Positions 50,094-59,133 of a stretch of 64,000 nucleotides of DNA are shown in pieces. Source of the stretch: Aliidongia dinghuensis (GTDB lineage: Bacteria > Pseudomonadota > Alphaproteobacteria > ATCC43930 > CGMCC-115725); NCBI RefSeq assembly GCF_014643535.1, contig NZ_BMJQ01000024.1, positions 21,497 to 85,496 of the forward strand, read 5' to 3'. A program made the position numbers and the translations under genes. The notes beneath the pieces were generated by a model that was given only the letters and a program-made list of their open reading frames with translations, did not search any database and was not told the DNA's origin. Positions within the stretch are counted from its first letter, which is position 1. The number at the start of each line of letters is the position of its first letter.

Positions 50094-50331
50094 TCGGCGG
50101 GGGACGGCCGTTCGCGGAACGGCGGGCGCCGGGGCGTCCCGGGCAGGCGGCGAGATCGCTCTACCGGACGTTCAGTGCCGGTTCCTGCTTCATTTTGCAA
50201 TGCACAAATATCCACGAAGAACTTGTCGGACATCCGCAGTAATGTGAGAAGAAGGCAAATTCCTGCTTTCTTAAATCTCGAACTTATCTTGTCGATGATC
50301 TTGACAGCCGGGGCGCGCATGTCACTCTAGA

Positions 50332-50345
50332 CCGACCAGTCGGTT
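50332..50345. promoter_or_regulatory. 6-2-6 palindromic operator before the TetR gene
   Basis: ACCGAC-CA-GTCGGT is a perfect inverted repeat 15 bases before the GTG of the TetR regulator and 25 bases after TTGACA (50302-50307), a consensus -35. The site resembles known TetR operators built on ACCGAC/GTCGGT arms, so autoregulation is likely. Confidence 0.65.
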
Positions 50346-50359
50346 TTCGGGTTCAGCGT

Positions 50360-50995
50360 GTGACCAAACTCGTTCGCCAACCGCAAGAGAGAAGCCGCCA
50401 GACGCGCGATCTGCTGATCGAGGCCACGCTCGACTGCCTGCAGGAGTTCGGCTTCCACGGGGCGAGCCTGTCGCGGATCCTCGAGCGTGCCGGCGTGTCC
50501 AAGGGCACCTGGGCGCATCATTTCGCGACCCGGAACGAGCTCATCGCGGCGGCGGCCGAGATCATGATCACCGACACGCGCCGGGCGGCCGACGAGTTCG
50601 CGGCGTCCGAACGCCAGCAGGACCCGGTGCTGATCGAGAAGATCTGGCAGAAATTCTACCAGAGCCGCTATCGCGACGTGCTGTTCGAGCTGACCGTCGC
50701 GTGCCGGACCGAGGCAGACCTGCATCGGCGGCTCGAGCCGGTGTTTGCCGGCTTGGTCGGCGGCATCCGGGCGGCCTGGGGAGGTGACGGCGACGGCGAG
50801 GCGCAGAACCTCTCGGCCAATATCGCGATGATGACGGTCTACATGCTCCGCGGCATGGCGGTGCAGGACATGCTGGCGAGCGATCCGGTCGGCGGCGCCG
50901 CGCTCAGGCGGCTTTGGTCCGATCTGATGCGGCCGTTCATGACGGCGCCGATGCCGCACGAGGCCGAGGCGGCGGTGGAGCTGATGAAGGACTAG
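50360..50995 (+). CDS. TetR-family transcriptional regulator
   Basis: This 211-residue repressor has an N-terminal HTH (about 12-60: TRDLLIEATLDCLQEFG, then SLSRILERAGVSKGTWAHHF, the recognition helix) and a helical effector domain. The GTG start is supported by its distance to the operator at 50332 and by the basic MTKLVRQPQERSRQTRD N-terminus. It probably controls itself and the downstream DUF1302-DUF1329-YCF48-RND genes, whose first start is 125 bases away. The ligand is probably hydrophobic; that is inference from the class and the neighbours. Confidence 0.9.
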   Translation: MTKLVRQPQERSRQTRDLLIEATLDCLQEFGFHGASLSRILERAGVSKGTWAHHFATRNELIAAAAEIMITDTRRAADEFAASERQQDPVLIEKIWQKFYQSRYRDVLFELTVACRTEADLHRRLEPVFAGLVGGIRAAWGGDGDGEAQNLSANIAMMTVYMLRGMAVQDMLASDPVGGAALRRLWSDLMRPFMTAPMPHEAEAAVELMKD

Positions 50996-51025
50996 CCCGG
51001 CAGAGACCGGGCGGCGCTAGAGGAC

Positions 51026-51055
51026 GGCATACGGCTTCAAGAGAAAGCCGATGCC
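51026..51055 (+). promoter_or_regulatory. Stem-loop between the TetR gene and the DUF1302 gene
   Basis: GGCATaCGGCTT, loop CAAGAGA, AAGCCGATGCC forms an 11-pair stem with one bulged A. It is not followed by a T-run, so it is not an ordinary terminator; it could stabilise or attenuate the downstream transcript. No second copy of the TetR operator was found in this gap. Confidence 0.45.
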
Positions 51056-51120
51056 GGGGTGGACCAGGGTTCGGACGGCAAGACAGGGACGCGGCAAACG
51101 CGCCTGACAGGGGGGATGAC

Positions 51121-53106
51121 ATGGGAAGACGTCAACAGGATTTGGCGGTCCGCGGCTTGGTGTGGGGCGTGAGCGCCGTGGCTCTCCTCGGCGCCTCAGG
51201 TCTGGCGCACGCAGAGGATTTCACGCTTGGCGACTGGCAAGGCAGCTTGGACACGACGGTTTCGATCGGCGTGCTCAATCGGGTGCAGGGCCGCAACCCG
51301 GACCTGATCGGCCGGGCCAACGGCGGCCGAGGACCCAGCACGAACCAGGACAACGGCGACCTCAACTACGGCACGGGACCGGTGTCGGCGCCGCTCCGCG
51401 CGACCGAGGAATTGAAGCTCGACCGGAACGACTTGGGATTCTTCGCCCGGGCGACCGAGTTCGTCGACTTTGTCAACTACGACGCGCACAACACCGATTT
51501 CATGCCGCTGTCGCATGAGGCGGTGAACCAGGCCGGCTTCGGCGGCCGGCTGCTCGACGCTTATGGCTACGGCCATTTCGACGTGTTCGACCACCGGTTC
51601 GACGCCCGCATCGGCCGCATGGCGCTGAACTGGGGCGAGAGCACGTTCATTCCCGGCGGCATCAACGCGTTCAATCCGTTCGATGTGACTGCGCTGCGCT
51701 CGCCGGGCTCCGAGCTGCGCGAGGCGATCCTGCCGATCCCGGTCACGGATTTCTCGACCAGTATCACCAAGGACCTGTCGATCGAGGCGTATTACCAGTG
51801 GCAGTGGCAGAAGACCGACATCGATCCGAACGGAACCTATTTCTCGACCAACGACCTTGCGTCGCCCGGCAGCAACTATGTGACCTTGAACGGCGACACT
51901 TTCGCCGACCGGCGGTTCGCGCCCGACCAGCCGCTCATCCCGGGCTTCGTCAATATCCCGGGCAATCTGGTGACGCCGCGCAGCCTCGATCACGAGCCCA
52001 GCAACTGGAACCAGTATGGCGCTGCGCTGCGCTACACGGCGTCCTGGCTCAATGCGACGGAGTTCGGCGCCTACTACGTCCAGGCCGCTAGCAACCTGCC
52101 GGTGCTGAGCTACCAGTCCGGCAGCCAGGCCGCGAGCCTCGCCGGCATCGGCAAGGGGCTGTCCCAGGTCATAGGCGGTATCGGCAAGGCGCTCGCGACG
52201 GATCCGGCGCTGGTCGGGCCGATCTTCGCCAATGCCAACACCATCGTCGGCACATACGGCCTGCAGAGCGCCGGCGAGGCGGCGAACTACTACGTGAGCT
52301 ACCCGCAGACCATCAAGACCTCGGCGGTCAGCTTCAGCACCCAGATCGGCGACTGGTCGTTCCAGGGCGAATATTCCTACAAGCGCGACGTGCCGCTGCA
52401 GATCAACTTCGCCGATGTCATCCAGGCGGGCCTGGCGCCGACCTTTGTCGATCTGGGCAAGGCCTCGGGTTCGGCTGCGACGCTGAACGCGATCCTGGCC
52501 GGGCTCAACACCAATACGCTCATCCGGCGCGCGGGCGGCATCACGGCCGCGAACTACACCAAGTTCTATAACTACAACTGGCAGGGCTACGAGAAGCACG
52601 ACGTCCAGCAGCTGCAGATGACGGCCACCAAGGTCATGGGGCCGCATATCGGCGCCGATCAGCTGGTGTTCATAGGCGAGGTGGGCGCCGACTACGTGCC
52701 GAGCCTCGAAAGCCACGAGGACCTGCCGTTCAACGGACCGAACACGCCGGTGAGCGGCAATCCGTTCTATCCGAATACGGCGCCAAGCGACGTCCAGCAC
52801 GGCGGCTTTCCGACCAAGTTCTCCTGGGGCTATCGCCTGCGCCTGCAGGCGGACTATCTGGCCGCGATCGGCCCGGTCAACCTGAGGCCGGAGATTTCCT
52901 TCGCCCACGACATCAATGGCATCTCGCCGGGGCCGGGACCCGGCAACTTCATCGCCGGCCGCAAGGCAGTCGAGCTTGGCCTGCAGGCGACCTATCAGAA
53001 CCGCTGGGCGGCCGAGATCTCCTACACGAACTACTTCGGCGGCAAAGGCCAGGATCTGTTGACCGACCGCGACTTCGTGGCGCTCAACGTCAAATATTCG
53101 TTCTAA
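51121..53106 (+). CDS. DUF1302 family outer-membrane-like protein
   Basis: This 661-residue exported protein has a signal peptide (about 1-31, cleavage AHA|ED) and the DUF1302 pattern: KLDRNDLGFFARATEFVDF, RFDARIGRMALNWGESTFIP, and a C-terminal LLTDRDFVALNVKYSF ending in Phe, as in outer-membrane beta-barrels. DUF1302 genes are usually found with DUF1329, YCF48-like and RND genes and are thought to take part in transport of hydrophobic compounds across the envelope; the function is not firmly established. The ATG at 51121 starts the signal peptide. It lies downstream of a TetR gene and six to thirty bases before the DUF1329 gene. Confidence 0.85.
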   Translation: MGRRQQDLAVRGLVWGVSAVALLGASGLAHAEDFTLGDWQGSLDTTVSIGVLNRVQGRNPDLIGRANGGRGPSTNQDNGDLNYGTGPVSAPLRATEELKLDRNDLGFFARATEFVDFVNYDAHNTDFMPLSHEAVNQAGFGGRLLDAYGYGHFDVFDHRFDARIGRMALNWGESTFIPGGINAFNPFDVTALRSPGSELREAILPIPVTDFSTSITKDLSIEAYYQWQWQKTDIDPNGTYFSTNDLASPGSNYVTLNGDTFADRRFAPDQPLIPGFVNIPGNLVTPRSLDHEPSNWNQYGAALRYTASWLNATEFGAYYVQAASNLPVLSYQSGSQAASLAGIGKGLSQVIGGIGKALATDPALVGPIFANANTIVGTYGLQSAGEAANYYVSYPQTIKTSAVSFSTQIGDWSFQGEYSYKRDVPLQINFADVIQAGLAPTFVDLGKASGSAATLNAILAGLNTNTLIRRAGGITAANYTKFYNYNWQGYEKHDVQQLQMTATKVMGPHIGADQLVFIGEVGADYVPSLESHEDLPFNGPNTPVSGNPFYPNTAPSDVQHGGFPTKFSWGYRLRLQADYLAAIGPVNLRPEISFAHDINGISPGPGPGNFIAGRKAVELGLQATYQNRWAAEISYTNYFGGKGQDLLTDRDFVALNVKYSF

Positions 53107-53136
53107 GAAAGAATGATCCCGAGGGAGGGACGGTCG

Positions 53137-54480
53137 ATGACCTCTGTTTTGAAGAACTACCGTGCGGCGTTGCTGGCATCGGCGCTGGCTTTCATTGCCG
53201 TCCCGGCGATGGCTGAGACCGCGGCCGATCTCGGCAAGACGCTGACGGCGATGGGCGCCGTCAAGGCGGGCAATGCCGACAACACGATCCCGGCCTATGA
53301 CGGCGGCATCGCAACGCCGCCGGCGGGCTACAAGCCGGGCGATCATCTGGCCGACCCGTTCGCCGCCGAAAAGCCGCTTGCCAAGATCGACGCCAGCAAC
53401 ATGGCGAAGGTCGCGGACAAGCTGACCGACGGCCAGAAGGCCATGCTGCAGCGCTATCCGGACTTCTACCTCAACATCTATCCGACCCACCGCACCTCAG
53501 CCGTGCCCAAGGCGATCGAGGAGGCGACGATCGCGAACGCCTCGACCGCCAAGCTGACCGAGGACGGCAACGGCGTGCTTGGCGCCAAGCGCGGCGTGCC
53601 GTTCCCGATCCCGCACAACGGGCTCGAAGCGATCTGGAACCATCTGCTGCGGTTCGCGGGCTTCTCGACGCACCGCACGATCCTGCAGGTCAACCCGACC
53701 GAGAGCGGCGACTACACGCCGATCACGATCGACGAGACGGTGCTGTTCTCCTATTCGTCCGGGCTCGATACCGGCAACATCCAGACCTATTTCCTGCAGG
53801 CGGTCACTGGTCCCGCGCGCCTCGCGGGCGAGGTGCTGCTGGTGCACGAGACGATCAACCAGGTCGCCGAACCGCGCCAGGCCTGGACCTACAACCCCGG
53901 CCAGCGCCGGGTGCGCCGCGCGCCGAACGTTGCCTACGACAATCCGGGCACGGCGTCGGACGGGCTCAGGACCAACGATCAGCTGGGCCTCTTCAACGGC
54001 TCGCCCGACCGGTACGACTGGAAGCTCATCGGCCGCAAGGAGATATATGTCCCGTACAACAACTACAAACTCTCCTCCGACCAGGTGAAGAGCTCGGACG
54101 CGATCAAGCCGAAGCACCTCAATCCGGACCTGCTGCGCTTCGAACTGCATCGCGTCTGGGTCGTCGAGGCGACCGTGAAGCCGGGCGTCAGCCACCTCTA
54201 TGCCCGGCGTGTCTTCTATATCGACGAGGACAGCTGGCAGATCCTGACGACCGACTGCTACGACCAGCGCGGCCAGCTCTGGCGCGTCGGCGACAGCTAC
54301 GGCCTCGAATATTGGCAGGTGCCGGTCTATCGCACCGGCGTCGATTCGATCTACGACCTGCAGTCCGGCCGCTATACCGCGATCGGCTTCTACAACGAGA
54401 GCGCGCCGCCGGACTTCAGCGTCAAGCTGACGCCGGACGATTTCACCCCGGAAACGCTCAGGAACGCCGGTGTTCGCTGA
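53137..54480 (+). CDS. DUF1329 family exported protein
   Basis: This 447-residue protein has a signal peptide (about 1-25, ending AMAE). The mature chain begins TAADLGKTLTAMGAVKAGNA, and the middle has the DUF1329 sequences AWTYNPGQRRVRRAPNVAYD and DLLRFELHRVWVVEATVKPG. The family is LolB/LolA-like in fold and nearly always paired with DUF1302 and an RND gene; a role as periplasmic lipid carrier is likely but not proven. The ATG at 53137 has GAGGGAGGG ahead of it; an ATG at 53113 in frame is less well supported. It overlaps the start of the next gene by 11 bases. Confidence 0.86.
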   Translation: MTSVLKNYRAALLASALAFIAVPAMAETAADLGKTLTAMGAVKAGNADNTIPAYDGGIATPPAGYKPGDHLADPFAAEKPLAKIDASNMAKVADKLTDGQKAMLQRYPDFYLNIYPTHRTSAVPKAIEEATIANASTAKLTEDGNGVLGAKRGVPFPIPHNGLEAIWNHLLRFAGFSTHRTILQVNPTESGDYTPITIDETVLFSYSSGLDTGNIQTYFLQAVTGPARLAGEVLLVHETINQVAEPRQAWTYNPGQRRVRRAPNVAYDNPGTASDGLRTNDQLGLFNGSPDRYDWKLIGRKEIYVPYNNYKLSSDQVKSSDAIKPKHLNPDLLRFELHRVWVVEATVKPGVSHLYARRVFYIDEDSWQILTTDCYDQRGQLWRVGDSYGLEYWQVPVYRTGVDSIYDLQSGRYTAIGFYNESAPPDFSVKLTPDDFTPETLRNAGVR

Positions 54481-55471
54481 GTTCATCAGACGCTCGTCTC
54501 TCGTCGTTGCGGTCCTGATCCTCGGCTGCGGCATGGCCGCGGCCGAGGATCACCCGCCGGTTCCCGCCGAACGCGTGCCGCTCGCGGCCCAAAGCTTGCT
54601 GCAGGGCGTTGCCAGGGCCGGTCAGTCGCTGGTCGCGATCGGCGAGCACGGCATCATCCTCATCTCGCATGACGACGGGCAAAGCTGGACCCAGCAGCAG
54701 AGCCCGACCGACGTGCTGCTGACCGCGGCCAGCTTCGCCGATGACCGTCACGGCCTTGTCGTCGGCCATGACGGCACGATCCTCAGGACCGCGGACGGCG
54801 GCCAGCAATGGCAACTGGTCCAGCGCGACCTCGATGCGGGGCCGCTCCTGACCGTGGCGCTCGCCGCCGACGGCCAACACGGCGTCGCCGGTGGCGCCTA
54901 CGGCCTGCTGCTCGTGACCGCGGACGGCGGGGCGACCTGGCGGAAGGCGAAGGTCACCGACGACACGGCCGACGAGGATGCCGACGGCGAGGGCAGCGAC
55001 GCCCATCTCTATGCCGCGGCTCTGCCGGCACCCGACCGCTGGGTCGTGGTGGGCGAGGCGGGCCGCATCATCACCAGTCGCGACCAGGGGGCGACCTGGC
55101 AGGTCGTGAAGGCGCCCTATAACGGGTCCTATTTCGGCGTGCTCGCGAAGTCGCCGGACGATTGGCTCATTTTCGGATTGGAAGGCAAGATGCTCGAGAC
55201 GGCTGACGCCGGCGCCACCTGGCAGCCGATCGAGACCGGGCAGAGTTCCGGCCTGACCTCGGTCGGGCAGTTGAACGACGGCCGCCTGGTCGCGGTCGGG
55301 CTCAACGGCACGATCCTGGTCGAGGACCAGCCGCACGGCCACTTCCTGCTGCGCACGCTCAAGACGCCGACCGCCTTGACCGGCGTCCTGCCGATCGACG
55401 GCGTCGCGGTCCTGACCGGCGAGCGGGGAGCGAGCCTGCTCGACGCGACCACGCTCCGGGCGACCCCCTGA
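54470..55471 (+). CDS. YCF48-like beta-propeller exported protein
   Basis: This 333-residue protein has a signal peptide (about 1-25, AAA|ED) followed by a series of BNR/YCF48-type repeats with Asp-box sequences (HDDGQSW, TADGGQQW, TADGGATW, SRDQGATW, TADAGATW), at about 40-70 residue intervals, giving a seven-bladed propeller-like protein. YCF48/HCF136 assists photosystem II assembly in phototrophs; in heterotrophs such proteins are linked to RND exporters with DUF1302/DUF1329 and their role is unknown. The GTG overlaps the DUF1329 gene, and the stop shares its A with the next ATG (TGATG). Confidence 0.85.
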   Translation: MFAEFIRRSSLVVAVLILGCGMAAAEDHPPVPAERVPLAAQSLLQGVARAGQSLVAIGEHGIILISHDDGQSWTQQQSPTDVLLTAASFADDRHGLVVGHDGTILRTADGGQQWQLVQRDLDAGPLLTVALAADGQHGVAGGAYGLLLVTADGGATWRKAKVTDDTADEDADGEGSDAHLYAAALPAPDRWVVVGEAGRIITSRDQGATWQVVKAPYNGSYFGVLAKSPDDWLIFGLEGKMLETADAGATWQPIETGQSSGLTSVGQLNDGRLVAVGLNGTILVEDQPHGHFLLRTLKTPTALTGVLPIDGVAVLTGERGASLLDATTLRATP

Positions 55472-57819
55472 TGCCCAAGAAGATTTTCATCCATCGCCTC
55501 GGCCATGGGCTGTTCACCTATCGCCGGACCGTGCTGGTGCTGTTCGCGCTTGTCACGCTGGCGCTCGGCTGGGCCGCGTCCACGCTCCGGATCGACGCGT
55601 CGTTCGAGAAGACGTTGCCCGAGGCCCATCCCTACATGGCGACGTTCAAGCAGTTCCAGCAGCAGTTCGGCGGCGCCAACCGCATCCTGATTGCGCTGCA
55701 CTCGAAAAGCGGCTCGATCCTGACGCCTGAATTTCTCGATGTGCTGAAGAAGGCGACCGAGGAAACCTATTTCATTCCCGGTGTCGACCGGTCGCGCGTG
55801 ACCTCGATCTTCACGCCTAACGTCCGTTTCATCGAGATCGTGCGCGACGGCTTCGCCGGCGGCAATGTCGTGCCCGGTACCTTCAAGGCGACGCCCGAGG
55901 GCATCGAGGAGGTGCGCAAGAATATCCTGAAGTCCGGGCAGCTGGGCCGGCTGGTCTCGGCCGATTTTTCGAGCGCCATGATCTCGGCCGAGCTCGTCGA
56001 CCGGGACCCCGCGACCGGCGAAAAGCCGGACGTGTTCAAGGTCGCGGCCGCCCTCGAGCAGAACCTGCGCAGCAAGTACGACGGGCCGGTCGCCGACGTG
56101 CATATCCTGGGCTTCGCCAAGGTCATGGGCGACATCGCCGATGCCGCGGGCGGCGTGCTGAAGTTCTTCGCGCTCGCGTTCCTCATCACCGCCGGCATCG
56201 TGACACTCTACGGCCGGTCGCTCGCGCTCACCGTGACGCTGCTCGGCGTCTCCGTCGTCACCGTGATCTGGCAGCTGGGGCTGCTGTCGTTGCTGGGTTT
56301 CGGCATCGATCCGCTGTCGATCCTGGTGCCGTTCCTGGTCTTCGCCATCGCGATCAGCCATGGCGTCCAGAACATCGGCACCCTGACGCAGGAGATGGCC
56401 AAGGGCCACGATGTCCGGGCCGCGAGCCTCGCGGGCTTCAACCGCCTGCTGGTGCCGGGCGTGGCTGCACTCGTCGCCGACGCGCTGGGCTTCCTCACCA
56501 TCACGCTCATCGACGTGCCGTCGATCCGCGAACTCTCGATCGCCGCAAGCCTCGGCATGGTGCTGATCATCGCGACCCATCTCTTCGTGCTGCCGCTGCT
56601 CATGAGCCTGCTGCCGCTCGGGCCCGAGTACAGGCACCGGATGGCCAGGACCTATGGTCGGCTCGACGGCGTCTGGCGGGCGATCTCCGTGCTGGCGACA
56701 CCCAAGGGCGCCATCCCCGCCGTCGCGATCGCGGTCGCCGTGTTCGGTTTTGCCTCGGTCGGGGCCAAGCACCGGGCGGTCGGCGACATCGACGCGGGCG
56801 TGCCGGAATTGTGGGGCGACAGCCGCTATAACCAGGACGCGGCCTTCATCACCAAGACCTTCGCGATCGGTGTCGACATCATCCAGGTGATCGCCCAGGG
56901 CCCGAAGAACGGCTGCGTCGATCATTCGGTGGTCGAGGCGATCGACCGGTTCGACTGGCACATGCGCAATGTCGCGGGCGTGCGCTCGACCCTGTCGCTG
57001 CCGATGGCGATGAAGCTCGTCAATGCCGGCTGGAACGAGGGCAATCCGAAATGGCGCGAGCTGCCGCGCGACAGCCGCGTGCTGGTGCGCGCCTCGGCGC
57101 CGATCGAGACTTCAACCGGGCTCCTGAACGATGATTGCTCGGTCATGCCGATCATCATGTTCACGGTCGACCACAAGGCCGAGACGATCGATCGGGTGAC
57201 GAACGCGGTCGAGGCCTGGACCAAGGCCAACCCCTCGTCCAAGGTCAGCTTCCGGCTGGCGACCGGTAACGTCGGCGTCATGGCGGCGACCAACCAGACC
57301 GTCCGCGCGGCCGAGACGCCGATGCTGCTCTATGTCTATGGCGTGGTGCTCGCGTCCTGTCTCGTCATGTTCCGGGGCGTGGCACCCTCGGTCTGCGTCA
57401 TCATCCCGCTCATCCTGGTCTCGGTGCTGACCGACGCGATCATGGCGCTGCTCGGCATCGGGCTGAAGACCTCGACCTTGCCGGTCGCTGCGCTCGGCGT
57501 CGGCATCGGCGTCGACTACGGCATGTACATGTTCAGCCGCCTGAATTCCCATCTGGGCGGCGGCCGCGGCTTCGCCGAAGCCTATCTGCAGACGCTGCGC
57601 GAGACCGGCAGCTCGATCCTCCTGACCGGCCTCACGCTTGCCGCCGGCACCTGCACCTGGATCCTGTCGGGCTTGCGCTTCCAGGCGGACATGGGTCTGC
57701 TGCTCACCTTCGTGTTCATCGCGAACATGTTGGGCGCGGTGCTGCTGTCGCCGGCCATCGCCGGTCTCATCGACCGAGTCCGCCCGTTCCGTCGGGTCGA
57801 AGGTGTCGTTGGCCACTGA
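55471..57819 (+). CDS. RND/MMPL-superfamily transporter of the DUF1302-DUF1329 system
   Basis: This 782-residue transporter has two six-helix bundles with large periplasmic loops, as in the HAE3/MMPL group: an N-terminal helix (about 20-38), first periplasmic domain (about 40-230), helices to about 430, second periplasmic domain (about 440-610), and a second bundle (about 620-770) with VAALGVGIGVDYGMYMFSR, an RND helix with an acidic residue for proton coupling. It presumably exports or retrieves a hydrophobic molecule with the three exported proteins encoded upstream. It is the last gene of the set; the end is 25 bases from the convergent glycosyltransferase gene. Confidence 0.88.
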   Translation: MPKKIFIHRLGHGLFTYRRTVLVLFALVTLALGWAASTLRIDASFEKTLPEAHPYMATFKQFQQQFGGANRILIALHSKSGSILTPEFLDVLKKATEETYFIPGVDRSRVTSIFTPNVRFIEIVRDGFAGGNVVPGTFKATPEGIEEVRKNILKSGQLGRLVSADFSSAMISAELVDRDPATGEKPDVFKVAAALEQNLRSKYDGPVADVHILGFAKVMGDIADAAGGVLKFFALAFLITAGIVTLYGRSLALTVTLLGVSVVTVIWQLGLLSLLGFGIDPLSILVPFLVFAIAISHGVQNIGTLTQEMAKGHDVRAASLAGFNRLLVPGVAALVADALGFLTITLIDVPSIRELSIAASLGMVLIIATHLFVLPLLMSLLPLGPEYRHRMARTYGRLDGVWRAISVLATPKGAIPAVAIAVAVFGFASVGAKHRAVGDIDAGVPELWGDSRYNQDAAFITKTFAIGVDIIQVIAQGPKNGCVDHSVVEAIDRFDWHMRNVAGVRSTLSLPMAMKLVNAGWNEGNPKWRELPRDSRVLVRASAPIETSTGLLNDDCSVMPIIMFTVDHKAETIDRVTNAVEAWTKANPSSKVSFRLATGNVGVMAATNQTVRAAETPMLLYVYGVVLASCLVMFRGVAPSVCVIIPLILVSVLTDAIMALLGIGLKTSTLPVAALGVGIGVDYGMYMFSRLNSHLGGGRGFAEAYLQTLRETGSSILLTGLTLAAGTCTWILSGLRFQADMGLLLTFVFIANMLGAVLLSPAIAGLIDRVRPFRRVEGVVGH

Positions 57820-57844
57820 CCCCGGAGGGCAGGGCACGTGCAGG

Positions 57845-59122
57845 TCAGCGCGTGCCCGTCGCCCCGACGGCGGCCGCTTCTGGGACGCAGCCGACCGCCG
57901 CCAGAGCTGAGGTTGCGGCGCGGCTGTAGGCGTCCAGCGAATAGACCGCCGAGACATGCGCGCGCGACGCCTCGCCGATCGCGCGCCGGAGTGCCGGATC
58001 TTCGAGCCGGCGCAGCCACGCCGCCGCGGCGTCGATGCGCGCGTCGGCCCATTCGGAGGTGGCGCCGGCATAGGCCTCGCGCTGATCGCGCACCGGGATC
58101 AGGTCATAGGGCACAAGGCAGCCGATCTCCTCGGTCATGAAATCCATGTTGCTCGACCAGGCGGTCGCCACGACCGGCTTGCTGAGCAGCATCGCCTCGA
58201 CAAGCGGAATGCCGAAGCCCTCGGCGCGATGCAGCGAGAGGAAGATGTCGGCGCGACGCAGCAATGCGCCATAGCTGCCGGGCGGCAGGGCACCGTGGAA
58301 CAACGTGATGTTGCGGGCACCGTCGATCGCCGCCGCGAGCCGCTCGCGCTCGCCCGGCGCTAGATCATATCCGCCGGCCTTGATGACGAGCCGCACGTCG
58401 CTCCGGTCGCCGAACGCCGCGCGGAACGCCGCGACGGCGCCAAGAGGATTCTTTCGCTCGAAGCCCGAGTCGTATGAAAAGACGACGAGCACGACCAAGG
58501 TCTCGGCCGGCACGTCCCACCAGTCCGGCAGGTCACCCACAGCCGGCGCCGAGACCAGATGCGGCACGATGTGCAGCGGGGCCGGGTGACCTTCGCTCTC
58601 CAGGGCATCCGCCGTGAAGCGGCTCGGTGCCCAGATCTGGTGGACATGGGGCAGGGCGTGGCGCCAATGCGCCGGTATCTCTGCCAGCTCCCAGTTCCAA
58701 TAGGCAATAAGCGGGCGCCCTCCAACCTGGCGGTGGAGCCGCAGCAGGACCGATTGATACTCGGGCGGATTGAGATGGACGATGAGCGGGCCGCCGGCGT
58801 CGCCGTCGATGACGTCGTGCCCGGCCGACAAGGGCGGCAGGTCGAGTCGGGCATTCCGGGCCTCAGTCACGTCGATCGTGCCGACTTCGTACCCGAGCGC
58901 TGCCAGATGCAGGGCGCATTGCCGGGCTCCGTGGCCGAGCCCGGTCGAGGAGCGGAGCAGGCCAGCGACGGTGATCCGCCGGGTTTGGGGCCAGGGCTGA
59001 TCGAGGCGGGCCCGCGGCACGCGAATGGCGATCAGCAGGTCACGGATGCGCACAAGCACAGAGCGCGGAAGGATCCTGCGGAGAAGCGGGCGCGACAAGT
59101 TCGGGACCAATTTGCGGCTCAA
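57845..59122 (-). CDS. GT4-family glycosyltransferase
   Basis: This 425-residue GT-B enzyme has an N-terminal acceptor domain with GLGHGARQCALHLAALGY and YWNWELAEIPAHW, and a C-terminal donor domain with SYDSGFERKNP (216-226), VIKAGG, and the EX7E motif EGFGIPLVE (Glu301-Glu309) that binds the nucleotide sugar. It adds a hexose to a surface polysaccharide or glycolipid. The YWNWELAEIP block resembles the matching part of the two plus-strand glycosyltransferases at 60539 and 62251. It lies 11 bases downstream of gmd and is probably co-transcribed with it. GDP-mannose or a product of it is a plausible donor. Confidence 0.88.
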   Translation of the reverse strand: MSRKLVPNLSRPLLRRILPRSVLVRIRDLLIAIRVPRARLDQPWPQTRRITVAGLLRSSTGLGHGARQCALHLAALGYEVGTIDVTEARNARLDLPPLSAGHDVIDGDAGGPLIVHLNPPEYQSVLLRLHRQVGGRPLIAYWNWELAEIPAHWRHALPHVHQIWAPSRFTADALESEGHPAPLHIVPHLVSAPAVGDLPDWWDVPAETLVVLVVFSYDSGFERKNPLGAVAAFRAAFGDRSDVRLVIKAGGYDLAPGERERLAAAIDGARNITLFHGALPPGSYGALLRRADIFLSLHRAEGFGIPLVEAMLLSKPVVATAWSSNMDFMTEEIGCLVPYDLIPVRDQREAYAGATSEWADARIDAAAAWLRRLEDPALRRAIGEASRAHVSAVYSLDAYSRAATSALAAVGCVPEAAAVGATGTR

Positions 59123-59133
59123 GCACCCGCTGG

